The notes under the pieces are model-generated. The model was not told where the DNA came from, made no database searches, and worked only from the letters and a program-made list of their open reading frames with translations. From positions 72,805,022 through 72,869,021 of the forward strand of contig OV121081.1 of NCBI GenBank assembly GCA_921293015.1: DNA of 64,000 nt. Direction: 5' to 3'. Shown here piece by piece: positions 1-11,729 of this stretch; position 1 is the first letter of the stretch, and each line of letters starts with the position of its first letter. Origin of the DNA: Phorcus lineatus. Taxonomy: Eukaryota > Mollusca > Gastropoda > Trochida > Trochidae. Position numbers and translations under genes: made by a program.

Positions 1-580
1 TTCTGACCATTTTCCCTGCCTCATCATATAAATGCACAATCTAAACCTGTAACACCTACATCCAAAATTTGTATTCCAAAATGACGCAAAGCTGACTCCA
101 TTGAACTAAGTGCTTACACTGAAGAGACTCGGACTTATCTCTGACATCTGTGTTCCATGTGATGATGTTCAACCTGCAGATATAGAACACTATAATGAGC
201 AGGTAACTAATTCTGTTATTACCGCCAGTTCCAAATGTCTTCCTTCTGGAACATTTAGACCCTATTTAAAACCTTATTGGAAGTGAAACGGCCTAAATAA
301 TGTGCATTAGCAAATGCGAAGTTCGCGACGAATCTGGTTAGCAGACGGCAAACCAAGAGGAGATAGCTCAGTCTCATATCGACACTATAAACGTGATAAG
401 CGCGACTTCCGTCGAATACATCGACGGAATTGAGAACTCTCAAGTGAACTTGAAATTACCTCAGAAACTGATATAGATACTTTCTTTAAATCAGTACGTA
501 AGCTAAGACGCCCGCGTTCAACAGTTGATCAACTTGTATTCATCAATACCCATGCGGATTCGTCAGAGGCTATATGTAAT

Positions 581-1126
581 TTGTGGGGTGAATATTATGC
601 CCATTTTGCTAAACCTCACCATTCTGAAAGTTTTGATGATGAATTTAAAGCTTTCGTGGAGACCAAGCTGACAGATATTATATCACAACCCGATGATTGT
701 GTTGCTGCAGACGCTGCACTATATGTCGATGTTCATCCATCAGAGTTAAAACAACATATTCTAAAACTAAATCTTAACAAATCACCTGGGCCAGATCACA
801 TAACAAATGAACATCTTATCTTCGGAGGTGACGCGCTAATCAAAAAGCTTTGTAGTCTATACAACGCGATAATGAAAGCTATGTACTTTCTCAATATCTT
901 TAGATTGGGTATGATTGTTCCACTGTATAAAGGTAAAGGTCCAAAGTTTGATGCCAAACATTATCGAGGTATCACTCTTACATCCTGCTTAGGGAAACGT
1001 TTTGAAAAACTTTTACTCTCACGCATAGAATGCTATATAAGCAATATTAATCCTGACTTTCCAGACCCCCTACAACATGATGCAGTAATGGCTGCGTTTA
1101 TGCTTAATGATAGTGTAACATGTTGA
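581..1126 (+). pseudogene. LINE copy 1: RT fingers/palm N-terminal part
   Basis: A 181-residue frame carries the start of a non-LTR reverse transcriptase. Residues ~67-75 read N-K-S-P-G-P-D-H-I, the usual RT entry motif. Residues ~110-145 contain G-M-I-V-P-L-Y-K-G-K-G and H-Y-R-G-I-T-L-T-S, typical of LINE RT. The frame ends in a stop at 1126, but the same frame resumes at 1169-1210 with the first catalytic aspartate block (K-A-F-D-R-I-W, Asp codon at 1187). Just before it an 11-bp tandem duplication (1153-1163 and 1164-1174) breaks the frame. The first ATG is not a biological start, because coding similarity continues upstream into the linker. Confidence 0.88.
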
Positions 1127-1248
1127 GCGTGGCTCACAAGTCTATACGGCTTTTCTTGATAACTTCTTGATAACGGGAAAGCTTTCGACCGTATTTGGCA
1201 GGATGGGTTATTTTTTAAACTCCACAATCTAGGCGTAACGGGCAAAAT

Positions 1249-1749
1249 GTGGAATCTACTTTACCACAGCTACACTTGCAGTTCATCCTTAGTTCATCCT
1301 TTGTCATGTATGACGGGAATTGTTCTGATACGTTTGAAGTAAAACAGGGTGAAGGACAGGGTAGAGTCCTTTGTTCTTGGTTCTTCCTTGTTTTTATAAA
1401 CGATTTATTACATGGATTAAGATATGGTAGCAGTGGTATATGTGTATACGGTATTGATGTACCATCAGTTTTGCTAGCAGATGACACCACGCTTTTGAGT
1501 ACCACCCCGTCCGGACTGCAGGATTCACTCAACATTGTTTCACTATATGCTTCAAAATGGCGTTTAACATACAATGCATCCAAAAGTAATGTTCTAGTAT
1601 TTCGGAAAGGGAAACAATCATGTCCTGAGCTTTCATTCTCCCTTTGTAATGTTTTGATAAATATTAGTTCATCAGTAAAATATAGTGGCATCCTTCTCAA
1701 AACAAAAGGCAAAACAAACTATAAATTCCCTACGCTCACTGGGTCTTAA
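1249..1749 (+). pseudogene. LINE copy 1: RT palm with A-D-D box
   Basis: A 166-residue frame continues the same RT in another frame. Around residues 33-55 it keeps the loop equivalent to R-Q-G-x-x-L-S-P-x-L-F, degraded to Q-G-E-G-Q-G-R-V-L-C-S-W-F-F, followed by F-I-N-D-L-L. The catalytic pair is present as L-L-A-D-D-T-T-L-L (A-D-D codons at 1477-1485). Downstream K-S-N-V-L-V-F-R-K-G is the usual LINE strand after the active site. The frame change relative to the previous segment, and a further one after 1749, show it is not functional. Confidence 0.88.
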
Positions 1750-1793
1750 CAATACTGATTTACATCCGATAACGTGTAAATATATGGAAAAGA

Positions 1794-2426
1794 ATGGTCC
1801 TACCTACAAGCTTTTATGTATGTGAAATATTGCCTACCCTTTATGGTAAAGACATTTATTTAGTAGAGAATACCCAGCGATATTTTGCTTGCTGTATTCA
1901 AGGTTTTAGCAGACGTATGTCCACAGAATCTGCATGTGCTAATCTCGGTCTGTGGACAATGGTCGGATATATTGATAAGTGTAGATTATTATTCCTTGGA
2001 AGACTATGTAACAATGGTTGTAACTCATCAACGATAACGTTTTTTTGTGCATTCGTATCCCTCAATGTTCCTTGTTGCACAAGCTCACACAGTATTTGCA
2101 ATACCCTTTTATGTACAGCACAAAAGTATGATCTGCTCAAATATGTAGAAAATGATGTAAAAACCGGTATCTTTCCCTTAAAGACAGTGTGGCTGAAAAT
2201 AGTTATTAAGTCTATCTTCCTCTTTGAAGAAACTCATTGGAAACTGAGACTCTCCATAACAGAAGATATGTCAAGATACGCTTTAATTCATCAAAGACTA
2301 AGTATGCGTAGACTCTACCATCTAACAGATCAATACCCAGAATATAAAGCCCATATCCAACTTTCTGTAAAAATTGGCTCTAAAGCCAAATTCCCAAAAG
2401 AATGTGAACATTGTAATAAGCACTGA
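1794..2426 (+). pseudogene. LINE copy 1: thumb and C-terminal region
   Basis: A 210-residue frame is the C-terminal third of the same LINE protein. It starts with the thumb equivalent (Y-V-C-E-I-L-P-T-L-Y-G, where LINEs have a Y-G-S-E-x-W type motif) and then F-S-R-R-M-S-T-E-S-A. It ends with P-K-E-C-E-H-C-N-K-H and a stop (2424-2426), which looks like a remnant of the C-terminal CCHC-type cysteine cluster. It is in a third frame, so at least two frameshifts separate the three pieces. Membership of this LINE is clear from order, spacing and orientation. Confidence 0.8.
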
Positions 2427-2584
2427 AAACATGAAAAACTATCTGAACAAATATTTCTGAACTGTCCTTGCTGTAAATACTGTATTGTGCACTGTATTGA
2501 ATTTAATGCCTTGTAAATATTCTCTGTACATGTATGTGACTAATTGATGCATTATATTTGTAATCTTCAACTGCCATTGGAGGA

Positions 2585-2634
2585 AATAAAGAAATCCATT
2601 CATTACTTCATTCATTCATTCATTCATTCATTCA
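2585..2634 (+). terminator. LINE copy 1 polyadenylation signal and (ATTC)n tail
   Basis: AATAAA at 2585-2590 is followed by an imperfect (ATTC)n run to 2634. A short-period tail right after AATAAA is the usual 3' end of many LINEs that lack poly(A). It fixes the 3' boundary of the element. Confidence 0.8.
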
Positions 2635-2636
2635 CT

Positions 2637-3898
2637 GAGAGCATTGATTATCTAGTCTAATTCTATAGTACCTAGTTTTGTGTATGATAAAACTATGTTC
2701 TCAAAATCCTCGAATGATGAATACCTTTAAAGAATCCAGAACGAAAACTTGTGTCCGAATGGCATTTTGATGAATTTCCAATCCTCTTTGATTGTTTTAG
2801 TGGGGAACTATTGCAAGCTTCTTCTCCTATCAAATTCAAACCGAAAAACAGCGATAAAAACTATTTATTTGAACTTTTTGTGAGGTTATGATTCGCTTGT
2901 ATATTAACAAGATTTTATTTACTGATTTTTAAATTGAATAATCATTAGCAAAACCGTGAATCCAGGGTTGATTTTGAGATCATGAGATTTGTTTTTCTTT
3001 GTTCCCACGATTAACTTCACTCCTTCTCCATGCTAGTATGTCTTATGGATTCACGAATGTCTTAATTTGCGTGAAATTATTTATCTCGCTTATGTACGCA
3101 AGCATATTATTTGAACACCTTCTGATAAAAAAAATACTGTAAAGCAGACTTTCAGTGTAATAGATGAACTGTCCTAAATAAAAGGAGATGGGAGCCACTT
3201 TTGAATTATTGTAATTCTCAGAAATTCGACATTTAAATTGGACATATTTTGCATAAATGATTACTGTTACAATCTTCAAAGAGATTTCATTCATCATTTG
3301 AAGTGATTCAAATAATTTGCAACTACATGCACTTTTTTCTGTCATTTGGCTTTGGCAAGGCAACTTATATCCTGATCATGCGCACAATCTTTTAACTCAT
3401 AAAACGACATTTTTATCTTAATAGTTGTGTTTTAAACATGCTATGGACTTAACTGATAATAGATGCTGCACAGTAAACAAACATATATACAGTAGATTTG
3501 ACACATACATTTAATATGTCTGCGAGTAAGATATATGGGCATATGCCATGTTCCTATCATCCAATGATAATTATATCAGCAAATTGGATTTGGGGCAGGA
3601 TGACCTATCACAGTCTGTTCAGACAAGGGTTACCTTGAACCACTCAGATTACCTTAAATGCCAACATGGATGGGTATCAAGCTATGTAGATACGACATGA
3701 CAGCCTGTGAAACTATTTTGGAAGACATGTTATTTTGAGCAAAAGATATTTCTCCTCATGTCAAGATGAGATTACAAGAACCTGAACAGGGTCGATGAGC
3801 ATGTCAGAAACGATTAGTTTTAGACTATATCATACTGTTAATAAATTTGCAAAGTCGACGTTGAAGATCGTGATTTTAGTATAAATTTCACTACCCAA
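2637..3898. other. No gene seen
   Basis: AT-rich unique-looking sequence. A 106-codon frame on the - strand (3043-3363) has no recognisable motif and ordinary AT-rich composition, so I do not call it. Confidence 0.5.
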
Positions 3899-4965
3899 TT
3901 TTAGCTCAGTTGATTAAGTGGCCCGATGGGCTTAAAGCATATCAAAGCGTCGGACGTCCGTCTGTCCGTAACATTTTCACTATTTTAAACATAGACTCCT
4001 TGACTAATAAGGTTTTAAAATAATTTATTTGGTGACCCTGCAACCCATAGTGACGGCCACAGGGAATACGTTCAAAATAACTATTTTCATCTTTTTCTCC
4101 AGAAACCTAGGAAGTTGAACCTAGTGTACAGACTCTGTAGTTGATGTGAATTCTATTAATAAATTTGATGACATTGTAGCCCCTATTAAGAGCTACATAG
4201 ACCACGCCCTAAACACGTATTTTCATCTTCTTCTCCAGAAGCAAAACGCCTAGAGAGCTGATACCGTGTGCACAGACACCTTCGTTAATCATGATTCTTA
4301 TCTATAGTTTAGGTGACTCCTAATAAGGGCCAAAATTGACACGCCCTATTAAGCTGTTTTCATCTTATAACTAGACAGCTGAAACCTTGTGATCCGTAGC
4401 TGATTTGGAGTCTCTGTTATAAATGCGGTGACCCTGTGACCCCCAATAAGGGCCTATTTTCATCTTCTCCATATGTTAAAGGCTTAGATAGCTGAAACCC
4501 TACAGAATATTTAGATGGTGGGGATTCTAACTGATAGATATGGTGACTCATTTTATAGAAAACCTATTTCCATCTTCTTCTGTAGAAGCAAAACGCCCAG
4601 AAAGCCGAAATCTTGTGTACAGACTCCTAGTGAGTAGCTCACCGGATGGTATTTTTTAATATGATGACCTTATTACTCATAATAGAGGGGCCCCAGGGAT
4701 CACGTCCTAAAACCTATTTTCATCTTTCTCTTCAAATTCAAAATGTGTAGAAATATAAAATGTGTGTACAGACTACTTAGCTGGTTTCAAGTTTGGTGAC
4801 CTTATGACGCTTATTAACTATATAGCCACAGAGATCACAAACCCACAACCGTTGTACGTCTCCTTTTCTTAAAGTAAAAGCTGATAAGAATTATAATGAG
4901 TTGGTGGATGATATAATGATGGGGATTTGGTGATCTTAGAAGCTCAAAGGTAAACCAGAGACCAT
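3899..4965 (+). repeat. Tandem-repeat-cored element, copy 1 (diverged)
   Basis: It begins with a head 'TTTTAGCTCAG...GATGGGCTT...GGCGTCCGTC'-like segment (about 3900-3975, here with 'GGACGTCCGTCTGTCCG'). About seven diverged units of ~115-145 bp follow, each carrying 'TTTTCATCTTCTTCTCCAGAA', 'TGTGTACAGACTCCT' and 'GGTGACCC..TGACCC' sub-motifs (unit markers near 4089, 4205, 4350, 4450, 4570, 4720, 4860). The same head and core recur at 9.4 and 11.7 kb in the same orientation. Head plus variable tandem core resembles the layout of DINE-1/HINE and bivalve 'pearl' elements, but family identity is not established. Confidence 0.75.
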
Positions 4966-5690
4966 AAATTATAGATAACCTGAGAAGTTACAGATGCAAT
5001 ATTTGAATCATTTTGAATAATAATTCTTACAAATGAATGAATCAGTTTCGACGCATTCGGATCCCTAGATTACAATGTAAAGCTGGTACAAGTATAATCT
5101 GTCTGTTTAATCGAGAAATGTAATTTACGATATCCTCCATCTGGACAGTGCATATAATTCCAAAACTTAAATTAAGAACAATTTATATCAAAATTCAAAT
5201 GAAACGTAAAGCGCTGAAGTTGCTCAGTGGTAGTCTGAGATATTACCAATGTCTGCAGTAAATTCAAGCCCTGTAATCATACACTTAACTTTATTTAAGT
5301 TCTCATCGACTCTTTAAACTTAGATGCAAGAGGATAATCATCGCTCAAAGGCAGTTGTAGGATATAGTGTTGTTGACTTCAGTTTGTATTCATAGGGATA
5401 ATTGTAACCCTTTTCAACACTATATAATTGTTACTTTGTATAATCATTTTCAAGACTTAAAAAAGATCGTTTTCATCGACGTGCGACTAACGGTTACTGT
5501 GTACTCAAAAGCAGGTATTTATGTAACCTTACCGCAAACTATGAAAACGTTCTCTGAAACTTGTACACAGTTCTGTGATTGTATCGATATAGCTTCTACT
5601 GGCATTTAATTGTAACACGCTCATTTTCATCCAAATCGTCAGAATGCAAATGACCTTTGTTTATAATTCAAGAGTATCTCTTATGTCACA
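4966..5690. other. No gene seen
   Basis: AT-rich. An 80-codon frame (5367-5609, +) shows no motif and is not called. Confidence 0.5.
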
Positions 5691-5930
5691 GCTGCTAGTG
5701 TTATTGCAGAGACAAAGTTCATCAAACTATTGTGGCTATGCATTACGGTAAAACCTGCGAGCGTCGGTTGAACTAGGGAACCATTGTTGGTACAGCACTA
5801 CCATTCAGTGTAGGATTGAATCCAAACGTTAACATACAACAGTTCTCTTCTATTGACTGACTGAGTTGCCGGGCCCATGGTGGGATTCAAATCCCGGACC
5901 TCTCGAATCGAAGCCGGCAAGTCAACGAAT
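5691..5930 (-). mobile_element. Degenerate tRNA-derived SINE
   Basis: Read on the - strand it has a tRNA-like head with a B-box-like GGGATTTGAATCC (top-strand 5881-5893), then the body that ends in 'GCTCGCAGGTTT' and 'TGCAATAACACTAGCAGC'. The same body is seen in the better copies at 6.98, 21.67 and 52.38 kb. The A-box side is eroded. Confidence 0.7.
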
Positions 5931-6980
5931 CAACTTCTTTTTTCAATGAAATGTGTAAACTTTTTGTTTAATCCATACTATGTAGCAAAAGGCTTTACGT
6001 TTTTGTAAGCATGACTGTAAATAATGTTTAAGAACAAAGTTTGCCAGTATATCAACTTCCATCAACTCACATTGAATAATGGATGAGAATACGATTGACA
6101 ATCAATTTTACTTCGCCCTTTCAAGATTAGGTAACTGTTTACAATTAGGATGGTACAGGGAGCCTAAAAAAAAATTATCTTCGAGATACGAAACCACAGA
6201 CTACATATAACACATGAGGTTTCCTCCCCGTTACCCTTAAGAATGCGAATGTTAAGGACAAAAGTAGACGGGTTTTTTTTGGACTTGTATAAGAGATTAA
6301 CAAATTGCTTAAGTAACCTTTGTGTGGAAGTCATTTACGAAATTTTACGAACGATAGAGTGAAAAAACATGTGCTCAATCATAAGTTGCTAAATGAAATT
6401 CAGAACTTTGAGGCCATTTCATTTGCATGTGTGTCAGAAATTTTTAGATCTTTCTGTCAGTTTGTTGAAATCATTTGATTGAACAAAATCCGACAGTTTA
6501 TGTGGATGAAATACAAAATTATTGAAGGCGTAAATTCATTCAGGACCAAGGATCTTATGATCAAGCTTTTTTGTCAATTCAAACAAATGACAAATACAAA
6601 CTCAATTTCTCTGGAAGGAAAAAATTCATCAAGGCAGTTTCATATCGTCTCCTTATCAGGTTTCTGTGCACTGCGGTATATCATCATGCACAAACGTCCA
6701 ATGGCATATCATAAGACTTATTAAGCACAAATTCAAACTGATGATTTGTCTGAATAATATTTCGTCTTACAATTAACGTTAGCGTTCTTCAAAATCATCA
6801 AGAGTTTATATTTAAAGTAATATACTTTCGAATCTTTCATGTTTATTAATTAAAGACAGACAAAAATGTAAAAATAAATAGGAGATGAAAATATATTTTT
6901 TAATTTTTGATTGTGTGAATGTAGTCGACAAAAATGGTTAACTTGGTTATCTAAAAACCGATAAAGCATTCCTCATTACT
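5931..6980. other. No gene seen
   Basis: AT-rich sequence with no recognisable gene. An 81-codon frame (6479-6724, +) has no supporting motif. Confidence 0.5.
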
Positions 6981-7250
6981 CGTAGCACGTTCGGCTTCGG
7001 ATCACGAGGCTCGGCAACTTTGTCTGCAGTAGAGAATGTTCTACACGCAATCAGGTTTGGGTGCAATGCTACACTGAAATTCAGCGCAGTACCACCCATG
7101 GTTCGCTAGTTCCAGCCGATGCTCGCAGGTTTCACCGCCATGCATAGACACGATGGTGCTTCGGGCTTTCTCCCTGCAATAATACTAGCAGCCGCGATAT
7201 AAGTGAAATAATCTTGAAAGCGGCGTTAAACACCAACTCACCTCACCTCA
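6981..7250 (+). mobile_element. tRNA-derived SINE, head partly deleted
   Basis: This copy keeps 'GCACGTTCGGCTTCGGATCACGAGG' from the tRNA-like head but lacks the B-box stretch seen at 21.72 kb. The body ('CAGTAGAGAATGTTCTACACGC', 'GGTTCGCTAGTTCCAGCCGATGCTCGCAGG') and the tail 'CTTGAAAGCGGCGTTAAACACC' are well kept. The ending in 'GCGTTAAAC(C)C' plus a short A/C-rich run is typical, from general recall, of molluscan SINEs (the RUDI/V-SINE type is a candidate). No B box remains, so it is unlikely to be transcribed. Confidence 0.82.
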
Positions 7251-7937
7251 TATTAAACGCTTGAATGTACCCGGTACCTCCAGATATTCAGGTCCATATC
7301 AAACTAAGACATTACATACGTTATATCAATATCTGTCACTCAGCATACATATGTATGAAGAACAATTAATGCTGTCATTTCTGAAGAAAACTGAAAAAAT
7401 AAATACTGTTGAGAAATAACATACCTGATGAATTCTAATTAGATATAACGACAGGTTATTTAAAAAAAGTATGATTGTAATCACTTGCCGGTTTTAAGTT
7501 GTCAGAGCCCATCGTCAACATTACAAACACATTTACAATCAAAGTACGAGTATTGTGTTATGTCTAATTGTGATGTGCGAGCTGAAAACTCGCACAAGAT
7601 TTGGGTTTGTTTTATTAAAAACCCGAATCTATCTTTGGAATCATTTTCCCTTGATTGAATGCTTTTCAGTCTATTTATATATCATGCTTCCAATGATTTT
7701 GTTTGTGTAAATAGTGCTTTCATATATAATGCAACATTATGTTATCAGCATCAAAAGAACATTGTAAGAAATATTATTTAGAGTGTTTTAAGGCTCTTAT
7801 GTTAAATCAAATGTTGTCAACCTCTATCTATATTAAAGATAAATAATTACAATTAAAAGTTTAGATTAAGGAAATAAACTGTTATTTTATTCACCTATAG
7901 TGTAACTATCCTCTCGTCTTGATTTGATAACGTTTCT
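7251..7937. other. No gene seen
   Basis: AT-rich sequence without recognisable coding or RNA genes. Confidence 0.5.
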
Positions 7938-8400
7938 GTGATAAGTTGTTGGAGTCAAATGTATCAAACTTTTTAAATGTCATTTTTTTCGAGAAGTATT
8001 GGTTGTTTTTTAAAATCACAACCTTATTCCTTATTTATTCAGGAGACAATAAACAGGTTTAATTTGCAATTTATGATCGAAAACCGGACAGTGGCGCACG
8101 CAAATGACTCAAACGTACATTGTAATTCTGAAAACTTACAGCAAATACAAGGAAAATATTTGTTGATAGTGTGTAGTAAGTCAATTAACTAATATTCATG
8201 TAAATTAGATGCAAAACTTTGATTTATTAACACCTACATGTATATGGCGTTATTTCTATTATCATTGAAAAGGAGAAATATCATTTGTTTTAGAGATAAT
8301 GATGCAAGTTTAGGGAAGATAATTGAATTAAATTCAAATCTCATTTCAGCCAAATAGAATTTATGAAACATACTATCTGTCACTTTAAGTGCACCACTCC
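7938..8400 (+). mobile_element. MITE family M, degraded copy
   Basis: It starts with 'GTGATAAGTTGTTGGAGTCAAATG' and carries 'TATGATCGAAAACCGGACAGTGGCGC' at about 8072-8097. Both are shared in the same relative order with the reverse complement of the M element at 8721-9154 and with the diverged copy at 10.04 kb. Terminal inverted repeats are eroded here. A 71-codon frame inside (7977-8192) is incidental. Confidence 0.65.
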
Positions 8401-8720
8401 CTTCTACTAGTCTAAAATTTTACTTAAAACGTCATGAATATAATAATGAATTCAATAATTTTAAACATGACATATACAACCTAGATAGAATATACAACCT
8501 AGATTGAATGTTGTTAAGAAACAATAACAATTGCCCTGACTGACCGACGATGTTTTTCTACGGATAGAAAGTGATTTAACGAAAAAGAAATCTTCTAACT
8601 CTTACACACACGAGTGAATTTCAGTTGCCCTAATCCATTTTCTTACCTCAATTGACATCAAAATGTTAACACAAAATCATGTTATCACCTGGTCAGTGAA
8701 AACTTATTCTTCGAAGTCTT

Positions 8721-9154
8721 TTAAAGAGCCACTCCGTGATTTTCATAACATATTATTTACCTTTGATACAAACCTAAATGTCATATGTGGTGATATATAA
8801 TCAAAACATCTTAACTTTTCATGTCCAAAAGACATCCATATGACAAATACTGGTTTTCCATGAAAATCTAAAAACAGCCTTATAAATGTACAGAGGTGTA
8901 GATATCACGTCCCTCCTGCCCTCCTGGCTTTTTTTTTTAGATAAGTCGCCATAATTACGTTTGACTATTTGACGCGCGCCACTGTCCGGTTTTCGATCAT
9001 AATTGCGACGTTCTAACTTCATATTGTCACTGTAAAAAAACAAATAAGCTTTAAAATGTGTCTTTTTGGTAACAGTCGATACTTCGCGATCAAATGACTA
9101 CATTGATTAAGTTTGGCATATATGACTCCAACAACTCACGGAGTGGCTCTTTAA
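8721..9154 (-). mobile_element. MITE family M, copy with perfect 19-bp ends
   Basis: The ends are exact inverted repeats: TTAAAGAGCCACTCCGTGA at 8721-8739 and its complement at 9136-9154. Because TTAA is a palindrome, the ends can be read either as a 19-bp TIR or as a TTAA target duplication around a 15-bp TIR (AGAGCCACTCCGTGA). The latter would suggest a piggyBac-like TTAA-target element. It has no transposase, so it is non-autonomous. Orientation is set relative to the copies at 7.94 and 10.04 kb, which match its reverse complement. The short - strand frame 8819-9043 inside it is not a gene. Confidence 0.75.
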
Positions 9155-9418
9155 GTAAATTGTATTGCATACATAAACATATCATGGTGGTAATTTGAAT
9201 AAATACAATAGCGAAAATCACCACCGACCTCGGACTCGTAGATTTTCCTGGCATTTTATAGGCCTTTATCGAATTACCATTTAAGCTATTGCATACTGAT
9301 AACATGTTCATCATTAAATCGCAAAATGTGGCAATTATGGAAGCCAAAGGGAGAGGCAAAATATATTTGAGTTTCCAAAATTACACTGTCCAGCTTTCCT
9401 TCAAACATCGCCAATTTG

Positions 9419-10020
9419 AGCTCATCTGGATTGAAAGGGCCAATGGGCTTATAGCATGACATGTCGTCCAGCATCCGTCAGTAAACTTTTCACGAACTCA
9501 TCTTCTTCTCCAGAACCATTGACTTAAGGAAAGCTGAAATCTGGTGTACAGACACCTCGACTCGAGAGATTTTTAATTTATAGATTTGTTGACCTTTTGA
9601 CCCCTCATAAGGGTCACATGAACCATGCCCTCATAACCTATTTTCATCTTCTTCTCCGAAAGCTAAAGCCTGGAAAGCTGAAACCTTGTGTAAAAACTCC
9701 TTAGCAGTTGGGAATTTTTAGTTATAGATTTGGTGATCCTGTCACCCTTGATAAGGGGACATCCCCTGTAAAGTTATTTTCATTTTCTTCTTCAGAAGCA
9801 AAAGCCTGAAAAAGTTGAAACTTTGTGTAGAGACTCCTTGGCTAATGGGTTTTGTAATTTATAGATTTATTAATAGGCAACAGGGACAACGCCCTTAAAA
9901 CCTTTTATCATTTTCTAGCTAGAACCTTATGTACAGACTTCTTAGCCCTTGGGGATTCTAACTTGTAGATTATTTTACTCTGTGGGTCTCAATTGGTGAC
10001 CCTGTGACTTGTGTAAATAT
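9419..10020 (+). repeat. Tandem-repeat-cored element, copy 2 (short core)
   Basis: The head is 'AGCTCATCTGGATTGAAAGGGCCAATGGGCTTATAGCAT' followed by 'CATCCGTCAGTAAACTTTTCAC', parallel to the heads at 3.9 and 11.73 kb. About four core units follow (markers near 9500, 9645, 9782, 9908), each with 'CATCTTCTTCTCC', 'GTGTACAGACTCC' and 'GGTGACC..GACCC'. The core is shorter than in copies 1 and 3, so unit number varies within the family. Confidence 0.75.
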
Positions 10021-10039
10021 ACTGAACCGCAAAGGAAAA

Positions 10040-10580
10040 CGGTACCTTTCCAAATGTTGTTGGGGTCAAACATGTCAAACTTCATAATGGTGTTACTTGA
10101 TGGAAAAGTAGTGATTGTTTCTGAACATAACTCATTCAATCCTTATTAGTGCCAATAAATAAGTTAGAGTGAATATTTGGGTTGTTTTTTTTATAAAAAA
10201 ACGGACATTGGCGATAAAAACAGACATAACGATACATATAGGTTGGTAGTGTAAGGTAGGTCATTTAACTCATGTACATGCATATGGGACGCAGAATGTC
10301 AACGTTGTATATTCCTATAGCCGTATTTCATTTACATTTGAAAACAAGATAATATAATTTTGTATTTCAGAGATATGGATGGAACTTTAGAACGGCGATT
10401 TCAATTAAATTCAGAATATCATATGACATTTTGCCTCCTATTTAAGTAACACACATAATTTATGAGACATACTATGTGTAACTTTAAGATGATGTCAAAC
10501 CTGCAGACGCCATTCAGTCTCAAATGTGAAGCAAACAATCGTTGCAATAATTTAAGCAAACCAATTTATGGTGGAATGGC
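10040..10580 (+). mobile_element. MITE family M, diverged copy
   Basis: It starts 'AATGTTGTTGGGGTCAAACATGTCAAACTTCA' and includes 'AAAAACGGACATTGGCGATAAA', matching the internal landmarks of the M elements at 7.94 and 8.72 kb. The right end 'GGAATGGCCCTTTAA' resembles the 'GAGTGGCTCTTTAA' terminus. The left terminal repeat is not recognisable. Confidence 0.6.
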
Positions 10581-10619
10581 CCTTTAACTGAAACTTAGCC
10601 TTATGATACCTAAAGATAA

Positions 10620-10728
10620 TGCATAAGCACACTAGTGTCAGGTTTTCTCCCTACATTAATACTAGTAGCCTATATTTAAGCGAAATACTCTTGAAAGCGG
10701 CATTAAACCCAAAATCATTTTACCTTCA
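10620..10728 (+). mobile_element. SINE 3' fragment
   Basis: Only the 3' third is present: 'GTGTCAGGTTTTCTCCCTACATTAATACTAGTAGCC' and 'CTTGAAAGCGGCATTAAACCC', matching the tail of the SINE at 6981-7250. The tRNA-like head is absent. Confidence 0.7.
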
Positions 10729-11729
10729 GTGAGTTAAGTTATACAACTAAATCGTTTTTGCTCTGAAAGAAAGTTAAATTTCATCGATAGTATTAGAATA
10801 GCTGCCACTCTACATTCGTATATATCAAAGGTGCAATAGCATGTCCTTTTCGGGAAATTAATAGATCTTACGAAATCAAAAATAAAATGTAATCGATTTC
10901 ATTTAATAAGTCAAACCTATTCAATCAATAGAAGTAGTTCTCAAATTAACATAACACGTTTAGTTAAGCTACGCTTAAAATGTGTCCACACTAAAAGAGA
11001 GTTAAGGTAGCCTTGAACGACCACTACGGGAGACCGAAAGTTGACATTCGCACCATTCTTATTCTTATACCTGCAACCACCACCAAACAAACCATTAGAT
11101 CATTATTACATGCAAAATACTAACGCCGATGTCAGTATGAGCAGTAACGATAAGCAGATGAAAATTAAAATGATTAAAAAAGAAAACCACATTGCAGCAT
11201 TTTCAATTACCCAGGTTTCCCTTTTTTCAAAGTGTAGTGAAAAGCCATTACACTGGAGTTGTTCTACATGGCGAATGGTGGAGATTGGTGCCTTTTATGT
11301 TGAGGGAATGCTACAACTCGTAATTACAGCCTCAATTTGGGTTTTAACAATTAAGCTCATTACTGAAAAAAAAGTAACCCCATAAGAAGAAACAGAACAT
11401 AGAACAAGAGAAAAGCGAAATATTGTATTGAGTTGTATTATTAAATTGATATTACATGAATAAACTATGGTCTTCCTCAAGATGTTGAGTATAGATGAAG
11501 TGGAAAACTTCATGTATGACGATATTTAAATGTAACCGATTTCAATGTGAAAAATACGTAAAATAACAAACAGATCTGACAATATATCTGTATGGCACTG
11601 ACATAAATACAAAGTATTTAATTATAATTGCTTCAAGTAGAATTCATCACTGATAATTAGCAATGCGGCCTTTTTGGTATTTCAGACAATATGATAATAT
11701 GAAGAACAATCGAGATCAATTAACTTTTT
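10729..11729. other. No convincing gene
   Basis: AT-rich. A 114-codon frame (11041-11385, +) has a hydrophobic C-terminal stretch (V-I-T-A-S-I-W-V-L-T-I) but no recognisable domain, no good context and no paralogue. I leave it uncalled. Confidence 0.4.

Larger units (their letters stand above)
1..2636 (+). mobile_element. Decayed non-LTR retrotransposon (LINE), copy 1
   Basis: This LINE copy begins before the window. Positions 2-16 encode S-D-H-F-P, which matches the C-terminal motif of the apurinic-type endonuclease of LINEs. A linker follows, then reverse transcriptase, thumb and a C-terminal cysteine-bearing tail, and an AATAAA with an (ATTC)n tail at 2585-2634. The reading frame is broken by stops (for example after 285) and at least two frameshifts, so the copy is dead. 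The architecture (endonuclease, RT, no LTR, microsatellite 3' end) fits the Jockey/CR1/L2 group broadly; I cannot name the clade. Confidence 0.9.

Noticed and set aside
3043-3363. 106-codon frame on the - strand
   Set aside because: No motif, AT-rich composition, no paralogue in the window.
11041-11385. 114-codon frame (+) with a hydrophobic C-terminal stretch
   Set aside because: No recognisable domain, no splice or promoter context; an isolated frame of this length is expected by chance in 64 kb.
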